Source of the DNA: Rhodotorula mucilaginosa
Lineage: Eukaryota; Basidiomycota; Microbotryomycetes; Sporidiobolales; Sporidiobolaceae
DNA: 64,000 bases
Assembly: GCA_034406715.1 (NCBI GenBank)
Contig: CP137865.1
Coordinates: 806,001-870,000, forward strand
Direction: 5' to 3'
The notes below the pieces were generated by a model. The model saw only the letters and a program-made list of their open reading frames with translations. It had not been told where the DNA came from and did no database searches. Both the position numbers and the translations under genes were made by a program. Positions 45,903 to 55,888 of this stretch are shown in pieces (position 1 is the stretch's first letter; each line of letters starts with the position of its first letter).

Positions 45903-46109
45903 ATTTGCATTTTTTTCGGGCGACCCGTTCTTCGCATGCATCATCACCTTTGTTGTCACACCACCACCACCCCAGTCAGGCAGCATGGCTTTCGACTCTG
46001 AGAGAGGACTGCTTGGCTTCCCTCAATCCGAGGACAGGGAGTCACACGGAAACAACCGAATCTGAATGCAGGTGGTCGGGGTCAGGGGTTTCTATGGTCC
46101 CGGGCTCCG

Positions 46110-46677
46110 TTACAGGAAAGTCCGCTGGACCTTTTCGGTCTGCCAGACCGAGTTGGTGGCGAACGCTTTTGGTGCGATCGGCTCGGTCTGTGCGAGTGAT
46201 CCGGGTCAGTGAGGTTTTTTCGGGGGCGTGAGGTGGATGGCGGGCGCGTGTCACGTACCGACTGTCCTCGCAGCGAGCCCGTCAGTCGCCTGTCGCGCTC
46301 CATCATGCTGTCCTCCCACTGGTCGAGGGTGTGTCGGGTCGGCTGTGTGCGGGAGCGCAAGAGTCAGTCTGCCGAGCCTTTTGAGGGGCGCGAACGACGG
46401 CGTGCTGTACCTTGCCGTCGTTGGTGAGGCGCTTGGCGGCCGAGAAGCCGGTACCGGTGACGGCAAACATGACGGTCAAGAGGCCTGTTTGCGCGCGCGG
46501 CAAAGGAGGTCAGTCTTTCTTCTCCTTGGTCTCAAGGGGAGTCGGCTCGGTGTCATGTTGGACGCACCGAAGGGGATCAGAGCCTCGTATGGAACCGGCT
46601 GTGGGCAAGTCGGGATCAGCGCGTGAGCCCATCTTGTATACTGTAGAAGCGACACGAGGAGCGAGACGACGGACCAT
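46110..46677 (-). CDS. NDUFA1: Complex I subunit NDUFA1 (MWFE)
   Basis: Five exons in 568 bp: 46677-46642, 46598-46568, 46484-46411, 46342-46259 and 46187-46110 (100 aa). NDUFA1 is a single-span accessory subunit of mitochondrial complex I, needed for assembly. The joined N-terminus reads PVPYEALIPFGLLTVMFAVT, with the transmembrane segment running on to GTGFSAAKRL. The conserved fungal block TRHTLDQWEDSMMERDRRLT matches the MWFE family motif (MERDRR). Intron 1 is only 43 nt, with a GTATAC donor. Twelve residues precede PVPYEALIP. Exon junctions were chosen by phase and by family match. UTP15 converges on it, ending 207 bp away. Confidence 0.85.
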
Positions 46678-47326
46678 GGTGATGAAGGCGGAGCGGGAGC
46701 AAGTGGAGTCCGAGAGAGGGAAGCGAGCGGGAGGAAAGGCGGGCGCTGCGAGGCAAGTGGATACCAAATCAGTTCTGTTCGTGTGTGCGCGTGTATACGC
46801 CCTCGACTGTAGCCCCGCTTGCTGCTGGTTCCCGACGGCGACGACGGACGACGGGGACACCCTCCGGCTTTGCGGGCTTTCGTGACTTGCTGGGCGTGCT
46901 TAGCCTAGGCGATTATGAAGGCCTGATCTACTCACCAGGTAGCGGAGCTCTGTCGCGGTGTACGCGGTGAGAGCGGAAGCCTCGCTGCTCTGCTCTCGCT
47001 CCGGTTGGTCACTCTCCATCTCCACCGCTTATGTACTCTACAAGTGCTTGCTTTCGGACTATGGACCCAAGACTCGCTTTCTCCTAGGGCCAAGTCGCCT
47101 AGCCCAGACCACGTGGGCTGGGACCTCCTTAAGCCTTCGCCGCTCCTCCTCAGCTCCGCGGCATGTCCGCAACCCGCAAAACACTGCTTGGCAAATGTCG
47201 AGACGGCCTCCCCTCTGCTTACACCCAACTGCTGGCTAGACCTGCTTCCAACGGTCACCCCGCTCGATGCCTCCGCTCTGACAACGCTGTCCTCATCGAA
47301 ACAAATCCCGTCAAGAAGCGAAAACC
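46678..47326. promoter_or_regulatory. Divergent promoter region, NDUFA1 and membrane protein
   Basis: 649 bp between divergent starts. Small open frames lack coding bias. No named element seen. Confidence 0.4.
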
Positions 47327-49622
47327 ATGGGCGGTTCTATCATCCCGCTCGACCGCGCAGTCTACTGCGCCAACCCCGATGCCGTGTACGAATGCATCAA
47401 GATGTGCCCCGCCGCCGAGGTCGTCTCGATCGGTGTGCGCGTAGGAACCTACCTCCAATGCAGCGCCTACTTCATCCTCGTGCTGTTTGCTCCGGACGAA
47501 GGAGGGGTGCGTGCGGCCTCATACCTCAGCCTGTCTATCCTGAGCCCCAGCTGATATTAATCTTGCTCAACCCAGGCCGAGTCAATGGTAAGTGGTTCAG
47601 GAAAGAAAGTCAAAAATTCCAGAACTGACGCAGCCGGGTTGGGTTACAGTGGCTCGGGCTCTCGGTCTCGTTCTCCTTCCTCGCAGCGTGCTATGTCCAG
47701 CTCTACCTCGTGCGTCCATTGAACGGAGGATAGGCGACCAACACTGACAACTGCCGAACGGGCTAACAGGGCACCATCACCCTGCACCACACCGTCATCG
47801 TCGCCCTTCTCTCGCACTTGCCATACATCTCGACCCTTGCCGGCATGAACTCGCTCACGAGCTACGAAGTGCTCGGACCGGCCGGAGTCCTGTTCCTCCA
47901 AGCCGGCATGATCGTCAAGAGCCTGTTCACCCTCTTGCTGTGGGCCTTGTGCCTCTTTGCCTTCTTTGTCGGCCAACTTCCCCCCTGGACGGGCCTCCAA
48001 TTCCGTCAAGCCAACTGCTTCAGGTCGACCAACCTCGTCGTCTGGCTCGTGCCCGTCCGACCCGGTTCGGGCCCCGACGGCGAGAGCTCGTCGACTCTCG
48101 ACTTGACCCTCATCGTCTCGTACACCCTGTTCTGGTTCCTCGTCCTCGCGATCGGTTCCTACTGGACCCTGATTGCTCCGTACGTCCTCGTCAAACGCGG
48201 AGGACACTTGCGCGACCCGCGCAAGAAAAAGATCAAAGGGTTCCCGCTCGCGGCGACCAACGAGCCGGAAAAACTCTTGCACCTCCTCGAGGGCGAGGAC
48301 CGCGCGTTTGCGCACCACTCACATCGCCGTCGCTCGGATAGTGATGGTGACTATTCGGATGATGCGATCAACTCGCGAGGCGAGACGCAGTGGCAAGGTC
48401 ACCCGGGCGGGTACAAGCGCGACCCCGAACTGGTCCGTCGTCCATGTTCTTACGCTCGTCTCCTCCTCGGGAAGCCCTTCCGAAGCTGATCCCTGCGAAC
48501 CCGCCCCCCCATTGAGCAGGACTCGCTGAACCTGATGACCTTGCGGTCGTTGTCGAAATCGGGTTCGGTCCGGTCGGCTGCCTCCTCGCTGCCGTCTTAC
48601 CGGAGCAATGTCGGAACCTCGACTGCGGTAGATGCTCCTCCTCCTCGGCAGCGGCGGGAGAAGCACCAGGACCACAGCCAGAGCTCGACAGACCAGGACG
48701 AGGACGACAGCGCCTTGTCCGATACCTCGGCGTTGTCGAGCAGCAGCGACGAGGACGACGCGGACAGCTCGAGGAGGCCGACTCCCCCTCCTCGTCCGCG
48801 ATCATCGACCAACTCGTCATCAGTGCCCGCGCACCCTCCCAGCACGGCAGCGAAGACGACCACCAAGAAGACCGCCGCCGCTGCCGCCGCTGCGGGGACG
48901 GAATCCCTGCCGCCTGCGTCGCGAGGCATGACGGCGCTCAGTCCGTGGTCGAAAGGGTTGAGGGGGACCAAGCACGACGCGGCGGCGCGGTGGACGCGCC
49001 GGCAGGCGCAGAGTCGTCACCACTTTATCATTGTGCGTTTCTCTCTCTCTCTCTCTCTCTCTCTTTGTGTTTGTGCTTGTGGCCTGTCTTTTTGGTTTGC
49101 GCGGAAATGGGAACGGAACTGACCACCCCGACATGATCCGCCGAACCGGTTGCAGTGGCCGCTCGTGGCGGTCTTGCTGGTCTTTACGATCGTGACCATC
49201 GAGGTACAGATGGTCGCCAATGACGTCTATCCAGGAGTGCGTCGACGCGGTTCCTTTCCCTCTCTTCCTCCTGACAATGCGCTGACTCGTGAATTTCCGC
49301 CCTCGGCAGGAGGAAATGCGTACGCAGTCTTTTCGATCCCCCCCCCCCTTTTTTTTTTTTCCCGCGAGCAAGTTATATGCTGACCTCTTCGCCACTTACC
49401 GCAGTCGATTTCCCCGGTGCCTTGACCCTCTTTTTAGCAATTCCAACCGTCTGGGCAGTCCTGAAAGCGCTCAAGCGGATCCAAGAGGGACGTCGGCCGA
49501 CGCCGAACGAGCGCGCGGACCAGACTTTCTGGGAACTCGCGCGCGAGAAGGAGCAGAGGAGGCGGTTGCGGCAACGGAGGCGGATGCGGAGGGCGGAGCG
49601 CGGCGGCGGCGAGTGGAGCTGA
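47327..49622 (+). CDS. Polytopic membrane protein, unknown family
   Basis: Eight exons in phase: 47327-47506, 47576-47587 (12 nt), 47650-47709, 47770-48432, 48520-49032, 49156-49236, 49310-49319 (10 nt) and 49405-49622 (578 aa). Hydrophobic segments include YLQCSAYFILVLF, LGLSVSFSFLAACYVQLYL, TLHHTVIVALLSHL, LFTLLLWALCLFAFFVGQL, LIVSYTLFWFLVLAIGSYWT, LVAVLLVFTIVTIEVQMV and ALTLFLAIPTVWAVLKAL. That makes six or seven membrane spans. Between the last two pairs lies a long cytosolic-type Ser/Asp/Pro-rich loop with a poly-Ala run. A basic tail closes it. The CANPDAVYECIKMC start has paired cysteines. I do not recognise the family and propose no function. Two microexons are required by phase. Confidence 0.75.
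49041..49064. repeat. (CT)12 dinucleotide run in an intron
   Basis: Twelve CT units directly after the GTGCGTTT donor of the fifth intron of the polytopic membrane protein gene. Confidence 0.85.
49338..49360. repeat. C11-T12 homopolymer junction in an intron
   Basis: Eleven C followed by twelve T in the intron just after the 10-nt microexon. It lies well before the CTTACCGCAG acceptor and is not a normal polypyrimidine tract by position. Confidence 0.85.
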
Positions 49623-49807
49623 TGGTAGTTCTTTGTTATTTCCTTTCTTTTCGGAGCGTTGCGGTCGCTCGGAGGAGAAGAACGGGAAATGCCAAGGCAG
49701 CAACGCGTTCGAGAGAATTGGTTTCGATGTACATTGCGAGGGGGTGTGTTGCGGGTGTGCATAGTGGAAGAACTACTGTACACGGGGTGAAGTAGAGGGG
49801 CTCTAAC

Positions 49808-50213
49808 TTAGGCCAGAGGGGAGATGAGGCTGTGAACGCGCGAGAAGAGACCGGGTCAGCCAGGAGGGACAAGAGACGACGAGGAGGAAGGGGACGACGG
49901 ACCGCATGATGGGCGGTCTCGGGTTGGAGGCCCTCCACGCCACGACGAGGATGGTCGGGATCCAGCCGTAGTGGACGATGGTCTGCGAGGGGGGTTTTCT
50001 CACGAGTCAGTTCTCGCCGAGATCGTGTTCGGCATCGATCAGAGCTCACCTTTGCGACCTGGATCGCCTTGGAGATGCGCTCCTACAGAGTGGCAGCGAG
50101 GAGTCGTTGGAGAAAGAAGAAGTCAGCGAGGAGGGATGCTGGTGCGAGAGGGAGGGTGGGCCGTGGGGTTGACTGACCTTGTTGTCTTCCGAGAGTCCTA
50201 CGAATCCGAGCAT
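49808..50213 (-). CDS. TOM7: Mitochondrial import receptor subunit Tom7
   Basis: Four exons, 50213-50178, 50082-50050, 49982-49903 and 49829-49808 (56 aa). Tom7 is a small tail-type subunit of the outer-membrane TOM complex that modulates its assembly. The sequence starts MLGFVGLSEDNKERISKAIQ. The membrane segment includes TIVHYGWIPTILVVAW, and the C-terminus is PIMRLISPLA; HYGWIP and the LxSPL end are family signatures. The last intron uses a GTCCGT donor. Skipping it would give a longer, wrong tail. TIM50 starts 201 bp away on the other strand. Confidence 0.93.
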
Positions 50214-50414
50214 GTCTCTAGTCTCTTGGCGTGTGGGTGGCGACGAGGGCAAGAGCGACTCGACTCGGTGCGACATGCTCGGCTCTTGTTCTCCCGTCGG
50301 TCTCGCCGCTTCTCTGGACTCGAGTCCTGCTGCTGTACAGAAGCACTCGATACAAGCACTACGACTCGAGCATACAGCGCTCCCTTGCGAGTGTCGTGCC
50401 ACTCCGTGTTCGCC
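50214..50414. promoter_or_regulatory. Shared TOM7/TIM50 bidirectional promoter
   Basis: 201 bp between the two ATGs, including both 5' UTRs. It is CTCG/ACTCGAG-rich, with no TATA box. Both genes act in mitochondrial protein import, so a common promoter is likely. Confidence 0.6.
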
Positions 50415-52359
50415 ATGCATCTCATCGCTCGGAACGCAGTCCGCTCCCTCCGCACACTCCCAACACAGCCTGCGGGACACCTGGGCCCCGTCAGGTACCT
50501 CAGGTCAACCACGCCCTCGACGCCCGACGTCAACAATGACGCCGCAGCCGCCGACTCGCCCGAAGCTGCTGCTCCTCGCCCGACCCAGACGGGCGCAACC
50601 CCCTCCGCCGAGGCAGTCCCGCCCTTGAACCCGGCAGCAGAGACGCCGACCCCTCACCAATCTCAACCCACACCCGCCGACCCGACCGCACCCCCGACCG
50701 ACGCCCTCTCGACTCGCCAAAACTCGATCGCAGAAGCCTTCCTCGACTTGCACCCGGACGTCGCCCCGCGCACCGAAGAAGAACTCAACGCAGGCGGCCA
50801 AGGCGCTCACTTCCCGGGAGACAAGACGGGAGCCAAGGCCCGCGGCGCCGGCAAATCCTCGATCGAGAAGAAGCGCGCCAACCTCGCCCGCGCCGCCGGG
50901 GCCGTCACCGTCGCGGGACTCTTGTGGGCCACGTACGACTTGGGCAAGGACTGGCAGGACGAGGAAGAGGCCAAGAAGATGTATGCGCGCAGCGACGACA
51001 AGCAGGCGATCGAAGAGGCAGAGCAGGGCGGCTGGATGGGATGGTGGGGTCGCCTCAAGCTCCGCGCAGCAGATCACCTTGACGTGCGTTTCTCTTACTC
51101 TCTCCTGTTCTGAAACGTGCCCAGCGCTCACATTCCCCTTGCACAGTACCTGAACAAGCCGGCGTGGGACCCGCTCCTCCCTGCACCGCTCCCCGAACCG
51201 CATTACCGCCCGTATACACTCGTGATTGATCTCGAAGATATGCTCACTCACGACACCTGGGACGTGAGTACTTGGGGCGTGAGGGTTCTCAACCACTGCG
51301 GATTGGGCTGACGCGAACCCTCACTCTCTGTGACAGCTCGAACACGGGTGGCGGACAGCCAAGCGCCCCGGAGCCGACTACTTCCTCGCCTACATGTCTC
51401 AGTTCTACGAGATTGTCCTGTTCACCACCCTGCCCTCCTACGTGAGTCCGCGGCTTTCCCCTTGTCATTCGGCGCGATCCTTCTCTCTCTCTCTCTAACC
51501 TGACCTTGATGACGCCACCTCGAAATTCCAGCTCGCCATCCCCGTCATCGAGAAACTCGACCCGTACGGCGCCTACATCCCATGGAAGTTGTTCAAGGAA
51601 GCGACGCGGTACAAGAACGGCATGAACATCAAGGACCTGTCGTACCTGAACCGGCCTCTCGAGCGCACCGTCATCCTCGACATCGACCCGGACCGCTTCC
51701 AACTCCAACCCGACAACGGCATTGCCCTGAAACCCTGGACGGGGAGCAAAGGCGACGAGACGGCGAACGAACTGGTCGCCATGATCCCGTTCCTCGAGGC
51801 GCTCGCGATCAAGAGGGTCAAGGACGTGAGGCCCGTCATCAAGCACTATGAGGGCAAGCACATCCCGACGGCGTACATGGAGGCGGAACAGCGCACCAAG
51901 CAGGAGATGCTGGACAAGTGGGAGCAGCAGAGGAAGGACTCGAGCGTCAAGGGGTGGATCAGCAGCCTCTTTAGTGGCCTCACTCAGGTCAGCCCTCGCT
52001 TCAAATCCCTCTTTCTTCTACCGGACAAGACTGACCACGGGGCTTTAAACGAACAGGGCACCATCCGCGACGCCCCGCCCGAGACGGACGTCGAACAGAT
52101 GCGCAAGGCGGCGCAGAAGCTCTACCTCGAGGAGCAGAAGTACTGGAAGGACAATGCTGCGCTCATCGAGCAGCAAATCGAGGAGGACAAGCAGAGGCAG
52201 ATTAAAGAGTGCGTTCGTCTGTTGCCTGGCTCGTCGCGGTTGTCCCCCGTTTCGTTGTAACGCTGACTTGCGGGATCCGTGTCTCTTTGCGCCGCTTCGC
52301 ACAGAATGTCTTCGTCACTGGTCGGTATGATGGGTCTCAAGCCCCCTCCCACGCAGTAG
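50415..52359 (+). CDS. TIM50: Mitochondrial import translocase subunit Tim50
   Basis: Six exons in phase: 50415-51083, 51147-51263, 51337-51441, 51532-51987, 52057-52208 and 52305-52359 (517 aa). Tim50 is the inner-membrane receptor of TIM23 that takes presequence proteins from TOM. It starts with a presequence ([20 protein letters not shown]), then a Pro/Thr-rich stretch, one membrane segment ([17 protein letters not shown]), and the intermembrane-space FCP1-like domain. There the phosphatase motif is degenerate ([15 protein letters not shown]), as usual for Tim50. The domain continues with [57 protein letters not shown] and [21 protein letters not shown] charged C-terminal coil and [13 protein letters not shown] end it. 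Confidence 0.97.
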
Positions 52360-53010
52360 ATAGTCCGTCAGTCTCGTTGTGTATCTCCTCCTCCTCCCCT
52401 CCTGTGACCAGCCTGTCCTCGCAACGACAAACGTATCTCTCTCCCTCTCTAATTGTGCTTATCCCGTATTTCTTTGGCCACACTCTCGCAACTTTGCAAA
52501 CCCAAATCTCTGCTCTCTCTTTTCAAGTGCGCGCCTGTACATATGAGAGAGAAACTCTCCAGCGTTGCTTGGTTTACAATTCGTCCTGCTCCGGGTGACC
52601 GAACCGCTCAGGAAGTCTGGACCTGTCGATCGGTTCCTCGTCGCAATGTGCTTAGGCTACATGAACAAGTCTGCGGATCCGAGGGTCTGTGTCGGCTACA
52701 GAGGAAAGTGGCAAACTCCAAATTTTTATTATTTTTTTGTATGGTCCTTGCAAGTCTCGCTGTGCTCATTAGCTACGCAAAACACAATCACAGCCCCATG
52801 TAAAGGTGTTCGAGCCTGAGACCGATGCTGAAGGGGAAGAAAAAGGCGCTACGCCCACTCTACGCCCCCCTTGAGTTTTTTCTCCCCACATTGTTGCTCG
52901 CTGGAGAGCCGAGCAGGTGGGGGGAGCTCCTTGCCGCCGACTACACGCCTCGGCGACCTTTCTTGCTCGTTCTGACACGGCTCGGTTACACACATCGAGC
53001 AGCCAATATT
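52360..53010. promoter_or_regulatory. Upstream region of D-amino-acid oxidase
   Basis: 651 bp between the TIM50 stop and the oxidase ATG. CT-rich at the left (3' UTR of TIM50), with an AT-rich TTTTTATTATTTTTTTG stretch near 52722-52739. D-amino-acid oxidase is commonly inducible by D-amino acids in these yeasts, but I can point to no specific operator. Confidence 0.45.
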
Positions 53011-54648
53011 ATGACTCAGGACAAGCGCGTCGTTGTACTCGGCTCGGGAGGTGCGCAACCTTATCTTCTTGCGACCGCCGAGTCAAGTGCGGAGTGCCGA
53101 CAGTCTCTTCGCTCGCAGTTATCGGGTTGTCTTGCGCCCTGGCACTCGCGCAGAAGGGCTACAAGGTGCATGTCGTTGCCCGCGATTTGCCAGAAGACAC
53201 CGTCGCGCAGACGTTTGCGAGCCCGTGGGCGGTAAGTGATTCCCAGCACCATGCGGATGTAGACGTGATCTCGCTGACCAACTTCAGACGACAGGGTGCT
53301 AATTGGACACCGTTCATGTCGAAAGAAGCCGGTCCGAGGCAAGCAAAGTGGGAGGAAGCGACGTTGTGCGTCTTTTTTCCCGAGCGTTGCCTTTGACCGA
53401 GGAGGACTTTCACGTACGGTTCAAGGCTCAGGACGGGACGAATCTGACGTCTCGCCTCGATATCTTCTCGCCCAATCATGTACGCAGCAAGCAATGGGTC
53501 GACCTTGTCCCGCAAGGTCTCGCAATGTGGCTCAAGGGGACCCGGCGGTTCGCAGAGAACGAGGCCGATCTGCTCGGCCACTGGTACAAAGATATCGTTC
53601 CGAACGTGAGCTCACCGAGGGGCGGCTTGGTACTCGAGCCAATCGCGCTCACACTTCCCGCAACCCAGTACCGACACTTGAACCCGTCCGACTGCCCTCC
53701 CGGCGCGATCGGCGTCACGTACGACACCCTCTCGGTCAATGCTCCAAAGTTCTGTCAATACCTCCAACGCGAGGGACAGAAGCTCGGCGTCACGTTCGAG
53801 CGAAGGCTCGTCACTTCGCTCGAGCAGATTGCAGACGGTGCCGATCCCATCGTCAACGCGACCGGGCTCGGTGAGCGCAATGTCCTGGACGCACGAGCAC
53901 CGAGACTAGATACTAACCCTCCGCATTGTCACTCTCAGGTGCCAAGTCTATCGCCGGCGTGGAAGACCAAGAGGTTGAACCGATCCGAGGCCAGACTGTT
54001 CTCGTCAAATCCAACTGCAAGCGCTGCACGATGGATTCTTCGGGTACGTCCCCAAGACTAGAATCCTTGTCTTCACCGATTTGTACTGACCGGCAGTATG
54101 CGAACGCAGACCCGAAAAGCCCGGCTTACATCATTCCTCGGCCTGGTGGCGAAGTCATCTGCGGCGGTACCTATCTCGTACGTTCGTGCCTCTGAATGTA
54201 CTGGGCTGTAGAGATTGACTCTAACTCTATCGATCTTGCGGGGCAGGTTGGCAACTATGACCTTTCTGTCGACCCGGCGACCATCCCCCGGATCCTCAAA
54301 CACTGCCTCCGCCTCGACCCCTCCATCTCGACCGACGGGACGCTCGAAGGGATCGAAATCCTCCGCCATAATGTCGGACTCCGCCCCGCCCGCCGCGGCG
54401 GTCCCCGCGTCGAACTCGAACGCGTCTCGCTCCCGCTCAAGCGGGGTCAGTCGCTCCTCGCGCTCGGGACGGCAAAGGCTGCCGAGGGCAAAGCGCCACG
54501 GACGGTGCCCGTCGTGCACGCTTACGGGTTCTCCAGCGCGGGTTACCAGCAGGGCTGGGGCGCCGCGCTCGAGGTGCGAGACTTGGTCGATCAGGCGATC
54601 GGGTCTTCCTCCTCTTCCTCGAGTGGGCGGCACCTCGCCAAGCTCTAG
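53011..54648 (+). CDS. DAO1: D-amino-acid oxidase
   Basis: Eight exons in phase: 53011-53050, 53119-53231, 53295-53365, 53488-53605, 53669-53870, 53939-54043, 54110-54177 and 54247-54648 (372 aa). The FAD enzyme oxidises D-amino acids to keto acids, ammonia and hydrogen peroxide in peroxisomes. The dinucleotide-binding start ([13 protein letters not shown]), [113 protein letters not shown] and [13 protein letters not shown] all match the Rhodotorula enzyme (368 aa). The active-site Tyr, Tyr and Arg of that enzyme are in place in AYII, GGTY and VGLR. The C-terminus AKL is a peroxisomal targeting tripeptide. Every intron falls at a conserved-sequence join. Confidence 0.98.
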
Positions 54649-54821
54649 ACTTGTAGCTCAGTAACGCTAAGGTGGAAGTGCACGACATCCTGGTGTCCAG
54701 AGAATACCCGATGCTCAGGAGAAGCTCGGCAAGGCTGTGCATCGAGAAAAGAACCTCCTTCCGTCTTTGTTGGAGGGCAAGAAAGTTCATTGCCGCGGGC
54801 GGGGAGGCTACGTTGCGACCC

Positions 54822-55154
54822 TCATACTGGACAACTGGAGATCCTCGGATCTATGCCGTAGACGCGCAGTGGCTCCTCGGGTGGACGCTCGCTGAGCCGC
54901 ACCGCACGCGGTTTTCCTCGCCGCAGCAAAAGCCGGCTCTCTTCATCCGTCCGATGCGATTCACGCGAGGCCGGGCCGGGCCGTTCTTGTTCCGTTGCGA
55001 TGATCCTCCTGACATGAGAACAGGACAAAAACGTCAGCACGGTGGCAATCGAGACGAGCATGCTGCGTCCGCCCGCCCGGCGCGCGCGCTTTTGCCACCC
55101 TTGTGGTTCAGACTGGCCAATTGATGGTCGCCATTCCGCGCCCGTTCCCTCCAT
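54822..55154 (-). CDS. Possible 110-aa protein, weak
   Basis: An ATG-started minus-strand frame with a moderately hydrophobic segment (SMLVSIATVLTFLSCSHV) and a charged C-terminal half ending RVYGIDPRISSCPV. No family recognised. A CTCATGTCAG acceptor-like site near 55011 suggests the exon could start there instead. Plausible but unproven; it might be the 3' part of another transcript. Confidence 0.25.
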   Translation of the reverse strand: MEGTGAEWRPSIGQSEPQGWQKRARRAGGRSMLVSIATVLTFLSCSHVRRIIATEQERPGPASRESHRTDEESRLLLRRGKPRAVRLSERPPEEPLRVYGIDPRISSCPV

Positions 55155-55414
55155 CGATCCACCTCTTCGACGGCATACGCCCGCTCGAGCTGAGCAACGC
55201 GCAAGTTCTTTTGGTGAGAAAGCGCAAGGGTTGTTTCAGGCGCGAAGCGGGCATTTCCGACCGCAGAGGTTTTAGTGAGGACGAGGAGGGAATCAGAGGG
55301 ACACGGTCTGCTATCCGTTCCTGTAAGATTCATCCCGATAGAGTGGCAAGAGCGCGCGAATCGGGCGGGGTGTCGAGGAGACTCACGTCGTGGATTGATG
55401 GGGTGGATGCGATC

Positions 55415-55647
55415 TCAAGGAGCGGGCAGAGCGGCGTGCGCATTCCAGGCTTTGACGGCAACGTAGTGCATGAAGCAGGTCACGCCGATAAACTCGAGGA
55501 ACGTGTAGAAGGCCCGTCGCGAGTACTCGCGTTCTTCGAGAGGAGACCGGAACGAGGCGAACTTGCGGAGGGGGGCATTAGCCCGCGATGCTAGACTGGA
55601 CTGAATACGAACAGGCTCACAATATTGCGAAGATTCGGCAAAGCCAT
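55415..55647 (-). CDS. 57-aa predicted single-pass membrane protein
   Basis: Two exons: 55647-55621 (MALPNLRNI) and 55561-55415. The 59-nt intron has GTGAGC, a GCTAAT branch-like site and a CGCAAG acceptor, in phase. The second exon reads FASFRSPLEEREYSRRAFYT, then FLEFIGVTCFMHYVAVKAWN, then AHAALPAP. One hydrophobic segment is preceded by basic and aromatic residues, which looks like a small mitochondrial inner-membrane subunit. That is a guess; I do not recognise the family. It diverges from the FAH-family gene, 241 bp away. A longer frame without the intron has no ATG. Confidence 0.5.
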
Positions 55648-55888
55648 CTTGCTGCTCGCCGTGTCGCCTTTGCTGTGATGGAACAAAACGAGTGTGACGA
55701 ATGCGCAAGCAGGAGAGCCTCGCCAAGCTGTGCGCCTCCCCTGAGCAAGAGCTGACGCCCTGACGTGGCCTCCACTTTGGGCGGAGCGAGCCGCTCGTCC
55801 GCGCGCAGCGAGCAAGTTGCATCTTGCGGAGACTTTCTCATCGTCGCTCCTGCGCTCCTTCCTTTCAAGCCAGGCAGAGAACGGATCC
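55648..55888. promoter_or_regulatory. Divergent promoter, small membrane protein and FAH-family gene
   Basis: 241 bp between divergent ATGs. No TATA box seen; geometry suggests a shared promoter. Confidence 0.4.

Noticed and set aside
54653-54730. tRNA-like TAGCTCAGT sequence after the oxidase stop
   Set aside because: No matching T-loop/B-box (GGTTCGA-type) or acceptor stem follows at tRNA distance, and it lies in the 3' UTR of a well-defined gene.
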